Source: an uncultured Bacilli bacterium | Lineage (GTDB): Bacteria > Bacillota_I > Bacilli_A > RFN20 > CAG-631 | DNA length: 64,000 nt | Assembly: GCA_934201705.1 (NCBI GenBank) | Contig: CAKPXF010000002.1 | Span: 1-64,000 of the forward strand | Direction of reading: 5' to 3' | Notes under the pieces: generated by a model | What the model was told of the DNA's origin: nothing | Databases searched by the model: none | What the model saw: the letters and a program-made list of their open reading frames with translations, nothing else | Position numbers and translations under genes: made by a program | Part shown: positions 17,658 through 25,544 of the stretch, piece after piece | Layout of the letters: each line of letters starts with the position of its first letter | How positions within the stretch are numbered: position 1 is the stretch's first letter

Positions 17658-18587
17658 TTAAATTGTGTTTGAGCGCTTAACTTTTTGTATTTGTGAAAAC
17701 ACTTCGAAACCGCATCCAAGAAGCGTAAATAACAAAGTCATAGTGGCATTACTTGTAAATTCTTTTTTAAAGTCAGTAACATTCATCATATCAATAAAAG
17801 CATTAATACCACTAGATGTATAGCCATATTTGCTTGCAAGCGCGTTTGCGGCATAGACATAAATGCTAAATAAAGTTAATGCCATTACAATAATTGTAAT
17901 AATACTAACGATTAATACCATTGTTTTATTTGGTTTCCCGCCAAATTTTTTATAGAAGAAAACTCCTAAGTAAATTGATAAAAATGAAGTAATTGCTGAA
18001 ATAAAACCAATCATATATAAAACAATAAAAGCGACTGCACTAATAAGTGATCCAACTAATGCACCAACAAATCCTTTAGCATAGTTATTTGGCGCATCAT
18101 CAAACTCTTTGTTTTCTTTTTCTATTGTTAAATTTATTTTTTCTTTACAATCATTATCAATAGTTACTTTTCCAAATGCAACATTTGCAACATATGAATT
18201 TGTTTCGTCAAGTACGTTTCCACAAACCGGACAATAAGCACTATCTAATACTTCATTTGTAATTAAAATATTATAAACTGAGTCAAGAATACTATCTAAA
18301 TTTGCCATTAATTTTTTAAGCGTTATGGCATTTAAACCAATAACTAATCCAAATGGCGTAAAATCTAGTTTAAGAAATTTTTGCTTTAAATCAATAATTT
18401 GCTGGCTAACAAGTTCTTTTTTATCATCAGGTAAGAAACATGAAATAAAAAATCTAACTGGTGATACATTATCAAGTGGAATGTAAAATAGATTTGTTTC
18501 GTAATTGTTAATAAGTCCATGTGCACAATTATTGTTTTCAACTGTTAAATTATGCTTAATGCAAAAATCATTAATTAATTTGTTCAT
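17658..18587 (-). CDS. Zinc-ribbon-like membrane protein, unknown
   Basis: This 309-residue protein has a soluble first half with a CPVC motif near residue 140, then about four membrane helices (roughly 170-305). Only one CxxC pair is present, with a further Cys at CKEK, so a complete zinc ribbon is uncertain. It precedes the MFS gene on the same strand and may share its transcript. No family is recognised. Confidence 0.6.
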   Translation of the reverse strand: MNKLINDFCIKHNLTVENNNCAHGLINNYETNLFYIPLDNVSPVRFFISCFLPDDKKELVSQQIIDLKQKFLKLDFTPFGLVIGLNAITLKKLMANLDSILDSVYNILITNEVLDSAYCPVCGNVLDETNSYVANVAFGKVTIDNDCKEKINLTIEKENKEFDDAPNNYAKGFVGALVGSLISAVAFIVLYMIGFISAITSFLSIYLGVFFYKKFGGKPNKTMVLIVSIITIIVMALTLFSIYVYAANALASKYGYTSSGINAFIDMMNVTDFKKEFTSNATMTLLFTLLGCGFEVFSQIQKVKRSNTI

Positions 18588-18697
18588 ATAATAAAGTTCT
18601 CCTCATTTTTAAAATAATTATATCATAATATATATTTATTGAAATAATAAATATGAAAAAAAACTGATTTTTTTTGTTAATAATTAATAAAAACCAC

Positions 18698-18726
18698 TTG
18701 CATTTAATTAAGTATTATTATATAAT
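18698..18726 (+). promoter_or_regulatory. Promoter of tRNA-Pro
   Basis: TTGCAT (18698-18703) and TATAAT (18721-18726) are spaced by 17 bases, 12 bases before the tRNA. This is a near-consensus sigma-A promoter. Confidence 0.8.
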
Positions 18727-18738
18727 AATAAAGCAGTT

Positions 18739-18815
18739 CGGGACGTAGCACAGCTTGGTAGTGCATCTGGTTTGGGACCAGAGGGTCACAGGTTCAAATC
18801 CTGCCGTCCCGACCA
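18739..18815 (+). tRNA. tRNA-Pro (UGG)
   Basis: The acceptor stem CGGGACG/CGTCCCG, the anticodon arm TCTGG-TTTGGGA-CCAGA with anticodon TGG, and the T arm CAGGTTCAAATCCTG are all present. The 3' CCA is encoded, giving 77 nt. No terminator separates it from the following MFS gene, so read-through is possible. Confidence 0.97.
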
Positions 18816-18866
18816 TTTAAATAGTAAACAAGGCGTTGAGCCTTTTTATTTTTTTAGGAGATATTT

Positions 18867-20045
18867 ATGATTGCTCTATTAATAGCAGTTATTTACTTGG
18901 CATTTATAAGTTTAGGATTACCAGATTCATTACTTGGCTCAGCTTGGCCTGTAATGCAAATGGATTTTAATGTTAAAATGTCATATATGGGAATAATCAC
19001 AATGATTATTTCATTTTCAACAATTATTTCAACTTTATTTTCTGATAAATTGTTGCAAAAAATGAGTACTTGGCTTCTCACGGCTTTAAGTATTCTTTTA
19101 ACAATTGTTGCCTTAATCGGCTTCTCACTATCAAATAACTTTGCATTAATTTGTTTGCTTGCAATTCCTTACGGCCTTGGCGCAGGAGCAATTGATGCAT
19201 CATTAAATAACTATGTTGCATTAAATTTCTCATCAAAAACTATGAGTTGGTTGCATTGCTTTTGGGGCGTTGGAACAATAATTAGTCCTTATATAATGAG
19301 TTATTGCCTAACAAATCAGTATGGTTGGCACAAAGGATATAGTTTTGTGGCTATTTTACAATCCATTATTTTTATGATTGTTTTGCTTTCATTTCCTCTT
19401 TGGAAAAAGAATAAATGTAATAATCAAGTAGATGAAGTAAAACCTGCTAATTTAACTTTAAAGCAAAAATTTAAAATTAAAGGTGTCATTTTTATTTTAG
19501 TTGCCTTTTTTTGCTATTGCTCATTTGAATCTATTTTAATTCAATGGACAGCAACTTATTTTGTAAATGTAAAAAATATTACGCCAGAAAAGGCTGCATC
19601 ATTTGGCTCATTATTTTTTATTGGCATAACAATTGGTAGATTTCTATCTGGGTTTATTGCATGTAAAATCGGTGATAAAAAAATGATTAGGCTAGGAAGT
19701 ATTATTATCGCTATAAGTATTATTTTATTATTAATTCCAATAAATGACTATATAGTGTCACTAATAGGATTTATTACAATTGGAATTGGTTGTGGCCCTA
19801 TTTACCCTTCTATTATTCATTCCACACCATTTTATTTTGCCAAAAAAAATTCACAGGGAATAATTGGCTTACAAATGACTTGCGCATATATTGGTTCTAC
19901 ATTTATGCCACCTATATTTGGTGTAATTGCTAATAATGTAACAATGAAAATTATGCCATATTTTATTTTGTTCTTCTTCATACTATTTTTAATATTTATT
20001 GAAATTTTAAATAATACGTTTAAAAATAAAGTTGAAGCAATTTAA
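18867..20045 (+). CDS. MFS transporter, fucose-permease-like group
   Basis: This 392-residue protein has about twelve helices. It begins LAFISLGLPDSLLGSAWP and contains GLGAGAIDASLNNYVA and MSWLHCFWGVG, motifs of a Bacillota MFS group distantly related to FucP. The substrate is unknown. TAGGAGAT precedes the ATG, and the gene lies 51 bases downstream of tRNA-Pro. Confidence 0.8.
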   Translation: MIALLIAVIYLAFISLGLPDSLLGSAWPVMQMDFNVKMSYMGIITMIISFSTIISTLFSDKLLQKMSTWLLTALSILLTIVALIGFSLSNNFALICLLAIPYGLGAGAIDASLNNYVALNFSSKTMSWLHCFWGVGTIISPYIMSYCLTNQYGWHKGYSFVAILQSIIFMIVLLSFPLWKKNKCNNQVDEVKPANLTLKQKFKIKGVIFILVAFFCYCSFESILIQWTATYFVNVKNITPEKAASFGSLFFIGITIGRFLSGFIACKIGDKKMIRLGSIIIAISIILLLIPINDYIVSLIGFITIGIGCGPIYPSIIHSTPFYFAKKNSQGIIGLQMTCAYIGSTFMPPIFGVIANNVTMKIMPYFILFFFILFLIFIEILNNTFKNKVEAI

Positions 20046-20054
20046 GTATAATAA

Positions 20055-20083
20055 AAAAATCGCACCATTATGATGCGATTTTT
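20055..20083. terminator. Bidirectional terminator
   Basis: AAATCGCA (20057-20064) pairs with TGCGATTT (20074-20081), bounded by A and T runs, between the convergent MFS and rpsD genes. Confidence 0.8.
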
Positions 20084-20105
20084 AATTCTATTTTGTCAAC
20101 TAAGA

Positions 20106-20717
20106 CTAAGACATTTTGTTGTAGAATTCAACTACTAATTCTTCGTGAATATCAGCTGATAATTCTTTTCTTTCAGGATATCTTACATAAGTACCCTTTA
20201 AATTTTCTTTATCAAATGATACATATTGAGGGATAATTGTTCCAACCAATTCAACTGATTCAACGATTGGTACAATTTTAGCAGAAGATTCCTTTACAGT
20301 GATAACTTGTCCTGGTTTAACGATATAAGAACAAATATCAACTTTCTTTCCATCAACAAGAATGTGACCATGAGTAACTAATTGTCTAGCAAGTTTTCTA
20401 GTTCTTGCGATACTCATACGATAAACTAAGTTATCAAGTCTTGATTCAAGAATTTTTAAGAATTCTTCACCAGTAACTCCAGTTGCTTTCTTAGCTAATT
20501 CAAAAAGACGACGGAATTGCTTTTCTGATACACCATAAATGTATCTAATTTTTTGCTTTTCATTTAATTGCTTTCCATATTCAGAAACTTTTTTTCTCTT
20601 ATCTTTTCCGTGAGGACCTGGTGCATAAGGACGTTTAACTAATTCTTTTCCTGTCTCTAAAATAGAGTAACCAGTTCTTCTTGAAAGTTTCCATGTAGAA
20701 CCTGTGTAACGTGACAT
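20106..20717 (-). CDS. rpsD: 30S ribosomal protein S4
   Basis: This is the 203-residue primary 16S rRNA-binding protein that starts 30S body assembly. It has the usual MSRYTGSTWKLSRR start and a central S4 RNA-binding domain (RLDNLVYRM and LVTHGHILVDGKK). Length is normal. AGGAGG precedes the ATG. It is transcribed alone, as in Bacillus, with a long leader. Confidence 0.97.
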   Translation of the reverse strand: MSRYTGSTWKLSRRTGYSILETGKELVKRPYAPGPHGKDKRKKVSEYGKQLNEKQKIRYIYGVSEKQFRRLFELAKKATGVTGEEFLKILESRLDNLVYRMSIARTRKLARQLVTHGHILVDGKKVDICSYIVKPGQVITVKESSAKIVPIVESVELVGTIIPQYVSFDKENLKGTYVRYPERKELSADIHEELVVEFYNKMS

Positions 20718-20882
20718 TTAATTTTCCTCCTATTGTCGATTACTTTGCCAAAATCATCAATAGCATATATCCCAAATCTCGAATATCTTCATTAATACTT
20801 TCACTTTTCAGCTTAGCTACTTATAATGCAATATGTTGAAGACCACATGACAGTTTGTACATATGTGCTGCGATTTCACGCT
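20718..20882 (-). ncRNA. Candidate S4 leader RNA
   Basis: About 165 nt separate the predicted transcription start from rpsD. No open frame of note is present, and GC-containing segments (AGCGTGAAATCGCAGCAC) stand out from the AT-rich surroundings. S4 autoregulates its own mRNA through such a leader in Bacillus. The call rests on length, position and that precedent, not on a recognised consensus. Confidence 0.5.
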
Positions 20883-20887
20883 ATATT

Positions 20888-20916
20888 ATTTTATAATATA
20901 TTTTTTATGTTGTCAA
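20888..20916 (-). promoter_or_regulatory. Promoter of rpsD
   Basis: On the minus strand TTGACA (20911-20916) and TAAAAT (20888-20893) are separated by 17 bases. Confidence 0.75.
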
Positions 20917-20923
20917 ATAAAAT

Positions 20924-21577
20924 TTAACCATTAGCAATTATTTTGTATATATCATTTACATCATCAACTAAATATGTTTTCTTTAAGGTTTCTAGAAATT
21001 CTTTTTTTCTAAATCCCCAAGTAACTATAATGCTATCAATATTAGCATTTATAGCAGTTAACGAATCAACTTCAGTATCCCCAATATAAATTGAGTTTTC
21101 ATTATCAATATTAAACTTTTTCATTACCTCAAATATAATATCAGGATATGGTTTCTTCTTGATATTTGCTTTTTCTCCACTAACGTAATCAAACAAATTA
21201 TTGAAAAATTTTTGCGATAATTGTTGAACAACGACATCTGCTTTATTAGAAATCATTGCTAAAATACAACCACTTTTTTTTAAGTTATACAATAGATCAA
21301 TTATGCCATCAAATGGTTTTGTTTCATCAAGAGAATGAAGCTTATAATAAGATAAAAACTCATTATAAATTTGATTTATTTCTTTTTCATTTGTATTTTT
21401 ACTGACGCTTGATTCAACAAGTTTTCTAATTCCATTTCCTAAGTATTGTTTAATTTCATCAGCTGTATGAAGAGGCATACTATGTAATGATAAAATATAA
21501 TTCATACTATTTGTTAGATCATTTATTGTGTCAAGAACAGTGCCATCAAGATCAAACATTACTAATTTATATTTCAT
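20924..21577 (-). CDS. HAD phosphatase, phosphoglycolate phosphatase-like
   Basis: This 217-residue HAD hydrolase has motif I FDLDGTVLDT (D9, D11), motif II SNK near residue 111, motif III lysine in KKKPYPD, and motif IV GDTEVD. The helical cap type matches the Gph/PpaX group, which dephosphorylates phosphoglycolate or pyrophosphate. The specificity is not certain. It is followed upstream by a zinc-ribbon gene with three bases between, so they are likely co-transcribed. Confidence 0.82.
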   Translation of the reverse strand: MKYKLVMFDLDGTVLDTINDLTNSMNYILSLHSMPLHTADEIKQYLGNGIRKLVESSVSKNTNEKEINQIYNEFLSYYKLHSLDETKPFDGIIDLLYNLKKSGCILAMISNKADVVVQQLSQKFFNNLFDYVSGEKANIKKKPYPDIIFEVMKKFNIDNENSIYIGDTEVDSLTAINANIDSIIVTWGFRKKEFLETLKKTYLVDDVNDIYKIIANG

Positions 21578-21580
21578 AAT

Positions 21581-22066
21581 TTATTTAAGTTTCTTTCCAC
21601 AATGATTACAATAGATAGCATCGCTATCTACTTCGTTTTGGCAATTTGGACATATATTTATTAGGCTATGACCACACTTTTTACAAAACTTACTATCTTT
21701 ATCATTTGCCTCACGGCAAAATGGACAAGTAACATTACTTGTGTTTTTAAAGGCTTTTGCAATATTATTAATAGTCGGACTAATTTCATCACTAGCTTCA
21801 TTTATAATTGGTACACTTTCATTTTTATTATAACGCATAATCTCTTTACGGAAGCCGAATGCAAGTAAAGAAATGCCAATACCCAATAAAGGAAAGCCAA
21901 TAATTAACATGAAAAACAAGCTTGGCATAGTATTATTTGCTACACTTGTAAAGAAATCAACAAAGCCAATAATTGTTAAAACCAGTCCAATAAATAAGCA
22001 AAAAAATGCAATAATTTTTATTCTCTTTTTTGCTTGTTCATGCTTTTCATTTAATTCATTATTCAT
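21581..22066 (-). CDS. Membrane protein with double zinc ribbon
   Basis: This 161-residue protein has two membrane helices (about 17-38 and 48-68) and a cytoplasmic tail with two zinc ribbons: CPFC...CKKC and CPNC...CNHC (about 112-158). Such double zinc ribbon proteins are common in gut Bacillota; their role is unknown. It lies between a phosphatase and a phosphoglycerate-mutase-like gene on the same strand. Confidence 0.7.
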   Translation of the reverse strand: MNNELNEKHEQAKKRIKIIAFFCLFIGLVLTIIGFVDFFTSVANNTMPSLFFMLIIGFPLLGIGISLLAFGFRKEIMRYNKNESVPIINEASDEISPTINNIAKAFKNTSNVTCPFCREANDKDSKFCKKCGHSLINICPNCQNEVDSDAIYCNHCGKKLK

Positions 22067-22100
22067 TTTTATTATTCTCCTTATAAATTTTTTTAGTTAA

Positions 22101-22667
22101 TTACTTATTAACATTAATTATGTCTTCAACAGTAAATTTATCATTTTCAAATGATAATTTAACTATACCACAATTGCCAATAAAACTATCATAAAGTTTA
22201 CTATCATTTGATATTTTCATTAAAAAGCAACGAATAACGGTTCCATGTGAAACAATTAATGTTGTATTATTTTTATTTTCAGTTGCAATTTTAAAAATAG
22301 CATTGTAAATTCTATTTGTAAATTCTTCAATACTTTCTCCACCATATTTTACAAAATAGTCTCCATATGGGAAAGCAGGATTATCCTTATTAGGCTTTGA
22401 CTCTTTAATGCCAAGTGATATTTCTTTTAAATCATCGCATTCAATAAATGGCATATTATTTGTTACTAATTTTGCTGTATCACAAGCCCTTTTTAAAGAT
22501 GAACTATATATTGAATCGAATTTAACATTATTAATCTTATAGTATTTGTGTGCATTAAGAGCTTGATTTATTCCTTTTTGCGTTAATGGAGAATCACATT
22601 GGCCTTGATTTACATTCATTAAATTAAATAATGTTTCACCATGCCTCATTAAATAAATTATTCCCAT
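22101..22667 (-). CDS. Histidine phosphatase family protein
   Basis: This 188-residue protein has the phosphohistidine motif LMRHGET (H9) and the second catalytic region VSHGTVIRC. It belongs to the phosphoglycerate mutase-like phosphatases (CobC/GpmB type), whose substrates vary widely. Its promoter carries a perfect inverted repeat. The two downstream genes (zinc ribbon and HAD phosphatase) probably share the transcript. Confidence 0.85.
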   Translation of the reverse strand: MGIIYLMRHGETLFNLMNVNQGQCDSPLTQKGINQALNAHKYYKINNVKFDSIYSSSLKRACDTAKLVTNNMPFIECDDLKEISLGIKESKPNKDNPAFPYGDYFVKYGGESIEEFTNRIYNAIFKIATENKNNTTLIVSHGTVIRCFLMKISNDSKLYDSFIGNCGIVKLSFENDKFTVEDIINVNK

Positions 22668-22690
22668 AATTTTAACCTCCTAAATACTTT

Positions 22691-22734
22691 TATAGTATTT
22701 ATAATACTATACATTTTTTGAGTATAAATATCAA
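22691..22734 (-). promoter_or_regulatory. Promoter with operator-like inverted repeat
   Basis: On the minus strand TTGATA (22729-22734) and TATAGT (22706-22711) are 17 bases apart. The -10 is one arm of an 8-5-8 inverted repeat (TATAGTAT, TATAA, ATACTATA; 22691-22711), which extends over the start of transcription. A dimeric repressor could bind here. Confidence 0.6.
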
Positions 22735-22799
22735 GAATATTATTTCTTATTGAGTAATTTATTAGTGCTTTTTATTTTAAAGAAAAACACTAAAAATAA

Positions 22800-23696
22800 T
22801 TATATTTTCTTTTTTTCATTTTCCTTAGGTGGCCTACAATATTTTACCATTTCTTGTTCACAAGCACCATATTTCTTAAAATTGTTTCTAGCTGTTACTA
22901 ACGATACTCTATTTGCTCCTCCATCATAATACGGATTCTTTTCTTGTACAAAGTCATCTTCCCAAAAGCATACAGGGCATATATCATAATTTCCTCTTTC
23001 TATTTCTATAAAAGTATAATAACCACAACAAGGACATCTTGATGAAGTAAAGCATTTCCTAATAAAAGCATTAGCTTTTTTTCCTAAATAGAACTCAAAT
23101 TCACAATCACTTAACAACGTTTTAACTTTTCCTTCTTCTTTAATGTATGATGTTTTCATTTCACCAAGTTCAAATTCATAACATCCAAAATCTTTTATTG
23201 TATGATTGATATCCAAAACAATTCTTATTCTACCTTTATGAAAAAAAATAATAACATCTTTATTAGTGAATGATTCATTCGAACATTTGTAGCATTTAGT
23301 CACAATAGACGGTCCATATAACTTATAATATTTTTTTAATGGACTTGTAATATCTTGAATGTTTTGCAATGTCAATTCACCTAAAGTTGAAGGAAAAATA
23401 AATTTACCTATTAACTTTATTGCTAAAGCGATTACCACAAAAGGAACAACTATTGTGGCTAAAACCATAACAATCATCATCAATGTTTCAAATATATGGT
23501 TTTCAATAATTTTAAGCAAATATTTTATAAGTAAGATAAACGAAACTACCAATATAACATATAATGTAATAATAAAACATATAAATATCTTATTTATCCT
23601 AACATTTCTTCTCGCTTCTTTATCAAGATTTTTAAAACGGAGCTTACTTTCTTTTTTAATAATACTATTATAAAACGGATATTTTATATATTTCAT
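22800..23696 (-). CDS. Membrane protein with CPCC cysteine-rich domain
   Basis: This 298-residue protein has two membrane helices (about 34-58 and 72-97), a middle domain, and a C-terminal Cys_rich_CPCC domain starting SSRCPCCGYYTF and including CPVCFWEDD. The CPCC family is thought to bind metal; its function is unknown. The XRE gene 13 bases upstream is probably in the same operon. Confidence 0.72.
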   Translation of the reverse strand: MKYIKYPFYNSIIKKESKLRFKNLDKEARRNVRINKIFICFIITLYVILVVSFILLIKYLLKIIENHIFETLMMIVMVLATIVVPFVVIALAIKLIGKFIFPSTLGELTLQNIQDITSPLKKYYKLYGPSIVTKCYKCSNESFTNKDVIIFFHKGRIRIVLDINHTIKDFGCYEFELGEMKTSYIKEEGKVKTLLSDCEFEFYLGKKANAFIRKCFTSSRCPCCGYYTFIEIERGNYDICPVCFWEDDFVQEKNPYYDGGANRVSLVTARNNFKKYGACEQEMVKYCRPPKENEKKKI

Positions 23697-23709
23697 ATTA
23701 TTATCCTCC

Positions 23710-23955
23710 TCAGTTTAACATCTTTTCAATCGAATAATCAAATATTTTACAAAAGTTATATATGAATTCTAATGACGGTAATCTTTCACCAGCTTCAAGT
23801 AACGCAGTTGTCTTTCGATTGACATTTAATCTTAAAGCTAATTCTGTTTTACTCATGTCATTAGCTTCTCTAACTAATTTCATTTTTAATCCAATTTTTC
23901 GAGAATTCAATTTATGATAAAGATCAACATAATCATTAAAAATATATTCGACCAT
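23710..23955 (-). CDS. XRE-family HTH regulator
   Basis: This 81-residue protein carries a Cro/CI-type helix-turn-helix (MKLVREANDMSKTELALRLN, then VNRKTTALLEAGERLPS). It is a small DNA-binding protein without a second domain. The nearby CPCC membrane protein may be its target or partner. Confidence 0.85.
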   Translation of the reverse strand: MVEYIFNDYVDLYHKLNSRKIGLKMKLVREANDMSKTELALRLNVNRKTTALLEAGERLPSLEFIYNFCKIFDYSIEKMLN

Positions 23956-23982
23956 TTCTCATAGACATCATTTATTAGTTTT

Positions 23983-24370
23983 TTACATAAATGAATGAGA
24001 TTCTATCACTTGAATGTTACCAATCTTTTTATTACTAATAGACTTATTTGTTTTAATAGTCTTTTCTATTGGTTCTTCCTCAACAATTCCTAAAGTATAT
24101 AAAAGATACCTGCCTGCAGGTATACCTTCATCATCTTTAAGATCATGTTTTATAATTCTATCTTCGTTAGACATATTTGATTCACCAATTAAATATACTC
24201 CTTTTTGACACTTGTCTAAGAATACCTTGATCTATAAATCTAGTAACAATTTTCCTTAGATTAACATTTGGGATATCTGAAAAATTATGCTTAGAAAGAT
24301 AATTTAAATCAAATACACCGTCTTCATGATTTAGCAGTAGTTTCTAACAATTCCTGTATCACTTTTTCAT
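23983..24370 (-). pseudogene. Decayed AbiEi/DUF6088-like antitoxin
   Basis: Two minus-strand frames together resemble the winged-helix N-terminal part of AbiEi-type (type IV) antitoxins. The upstream frame reads LNYLSKHNFSDIPN then LRKIVTRFIDQGILRQVSK. The next frame continues GVYLIGESN, then IPAGRYLLYTLGIVEE. The frame changes at an A5 run (24202-24206 on the plus strand). Stops interrupt the 5' part, and the protein ends early after about 63 codons of the second frame. No toxin partner is present. The 63-residue frame alone begins at 24174 and is not a real start. Confidence 0.55.
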
Positions 24371-24503
24371 CTCATATTTATATTATATTACAAAAGTGTG
24401 ACAATGTCATGTTATTTAAATATTAATTTTATTCACTTATATACTACGTATATAAAACAAAAAAAGACATATTGATGTTACCAAAATGTCACATTTTATT
24501 ATA
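24371..24503. other. AT-rich intergenic DNA
   Basis: No gene is visible. The stretch contains short palindromes (TGACAATGTCA near 24400 and TATACTACGTATATA near 24439) without clear promoter spacing. Confidence 0.4.
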
Positions 24504-24578
24504 TGGCAGGGCAAGTAGGATTTGAACCCACGAATGTCAGAATCAGAATCTGATGCCTTACCGCTTGGCGATTGCCCT
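24504..24578 (-). tRNA. tRNA-Gln (CUG)
   Basis: On the minus strand the acceptor stem AGGGCAA/TTGCCCT, D arm GCCAAGCGGTAAGGC, anticodon arm TCAGA-TTCTGAT-TCTGA with anticodon CTG, and T arm GTGGGTTCAAATCCTAC are complete. CCA is encoded. It decodes CAG; the more general UUG-anticodon species must lie elsewhere. Confidence 0.93.
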
Positions 24579-24620
24579 ATGATTTAATTATATAACTTTA
24601 AAAATAATTATACAACAATA

Positions 24621-24641
24621 AAAAGGCACAATGTGCCTTTT
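24621..24641 (-). terminator. Terminator
   Basis: AAAAGGCACA and TGTGCCTTTT form a near-perfect palindrome downstream of the 24672-24899 gene and upstream of the tRNA-Gln gene, with T tails on both strands. Confidence 0.7.
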
Positions 24642-24671
24642 TACGGAGGAATAAATGAAAGACCTTATTGT

Positions 24672-24899
24672 TTAATTATTAGCTATTTTTTCATTTGCTG
24701 TAACTTGATAAATTGTTAAACAAATAGCAACAACTGCAAAAAGCATGCCAATACAAGCCAAAATAATTTCAAGCCACATTATGTCAAAATAATTTTTAAT
24801 TATTGTACAACCAGCTAAGCAGCCAACAGTTATAATCCAATTGACTGCTAAAACTAAAAAACGTAAACCTTTTGGTAATTTTAAAAATTTTTCTTGCAT
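24672..24899 (-). CDS. Small two-helix membrane protein
   Basis: The start is placed at the ATG at 24899, nine bases after AGGAG, giving 75 residues. A longer frame from 24941 runs into the repeat array and is rejected. Two hydrophobic helices span about 15-33 and 40-64, with a cysteine pair in GCLAGC. The protein is unrecognised. Its leader is the last unit of the tandem hairpin array. Confidence 0.6.
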   Translation of the reverse strand: MQEKFLKLPKGLRFLVLAVNWIITVGCLAGCTIIKNYFDIMWLEIILACIGMLFAVVAICLTIYQVTANEKIANN

Positions 24900-24922
24900 T
24901 TCCAATATCTCCTGTCTAATAA

Positions 24923-25159
24923 GTGGGCGCAATCCACCCACATTTGACAGACTCCACCATGAACATAATTATTACGATATTGAAAAGAAATTCGCAGGAT
25001 AGCTCAATTATCCTACATTTGACAGACTCCACCAATATTAATAAAAATGAGCAGACGAAGTCCGCTCATATTTGACAGACTCCACCATAAAAACACTTAT
25101 ATTAAGTTTAAATAAAAATGAGTAGACAAAGTCCACCCATATTTGACAGACTCCACCAT
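24923..25159 (-). repeat. Four-copy tandem hairpin repeat array
   Basis: On the minus strand the constant motif TGGTGGAGTCTGTCAAAT occurs four times, ending at 25159, 25088, 25034 and 24960 on the plus coordinate, with spacings of 71, 54 and 74 bases. Each copy is followed at once by a 7-8 bp hairpin of different sequence, for example TGAGCGGA-CTTCG-TCTGCTCA and TGGGTGGA-CTTTG-TCTACTCA; the first two copies have T-rich tails. The G-T pairs hold only in the minus-strand RNA. The last copy adjoins the ribosome binding site of the 75-residue membrane protein gene. Confidence 0.8.
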
Positions 25160-25217
25160 TTCACTTCTATTTACAAATTAAATTTTATCACTAAAAATTT
25201 ATAATGCAAGTTTTTTA

Positions 25218-25544
25218 TTAAAAAAATTTTTCAATTTCTTCACATGATATTTCAATAATATCACTAAAATTCAATTTTTGTTTAACAATTGTAATAGTTT
25301 TGTTTGAAAAATCAATTGCTGAAACCATACCATTTACTAAAATATATTCATCATTTAAAAAATATACAATTTTAACTATCATATTTTTTTTGATTTGTTT
25401 AATTTTTATTGATAAGAGTTCTAATTCATCATCAGATAATTCTTTTTTCCTAACCACTATTTTTTGTTTTTCCTTTATTGCCTCTTTATACCCTTTTAAA
25501 GCATCGAATGGCATGAACTGCTTTGCGCGTAAATTATTCTCCAT
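25218..25544 (-). CDS. YolD-like protein
   Basis: From the ATG at 25544 (GGAGG five bases upstream, inside the polymerase gene) this is a 108-residue YolD-family protein with the hallmark RAKQFMPFDALKGY near its start. YolD proteins accompany Y-family polymerases in Bacillota and are thought to act with them in the manner of UmuD. The gene overlaps the polymerase gene by 11 bases. Confidence 0.85.
   Translation of the reverse strand: MENNLRAKQFMPFDALKGYKEAIKEKQKIVVRKKELSDDELELLSIKIKQIKKNMIVKIVYFLNDEYILVNGMVSAIDFSNKTITIVKQKLNFSDIIEISCEEIEKFF

Noticed and set aside
23983..24174. Independent 63-residue protein
   Set aside because: Its sequence continues in the upstream frame as an AbiEi-like domain, so it is better read as part of a pseudogene.
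24653..24674. Plus-strand micro-frame MKDLIV after GGAGG
   Set aside because: Six codons with no conservation evidence. It lies between a terminator and a convergent gene.
24672..24941. Longer form of the small membrane protein beginning in the repeat
   Set aside because: The internal ATG at 24899 has a proper AGGAG site; the extension is repeat-derived.
24923..25159. CRISPR array
   Set aside because: Four copies only, uneven spacing, and the sequence between copies contains hairpins adjoining the motif rather than unique spacers. No cas genes are near.
24942..25159. TTGACA in each repeat as a plus-strand promoter
   Set aside because: No -10 hexamer lies at 16-18 bases in any copy, and no plus-strand gene follows.
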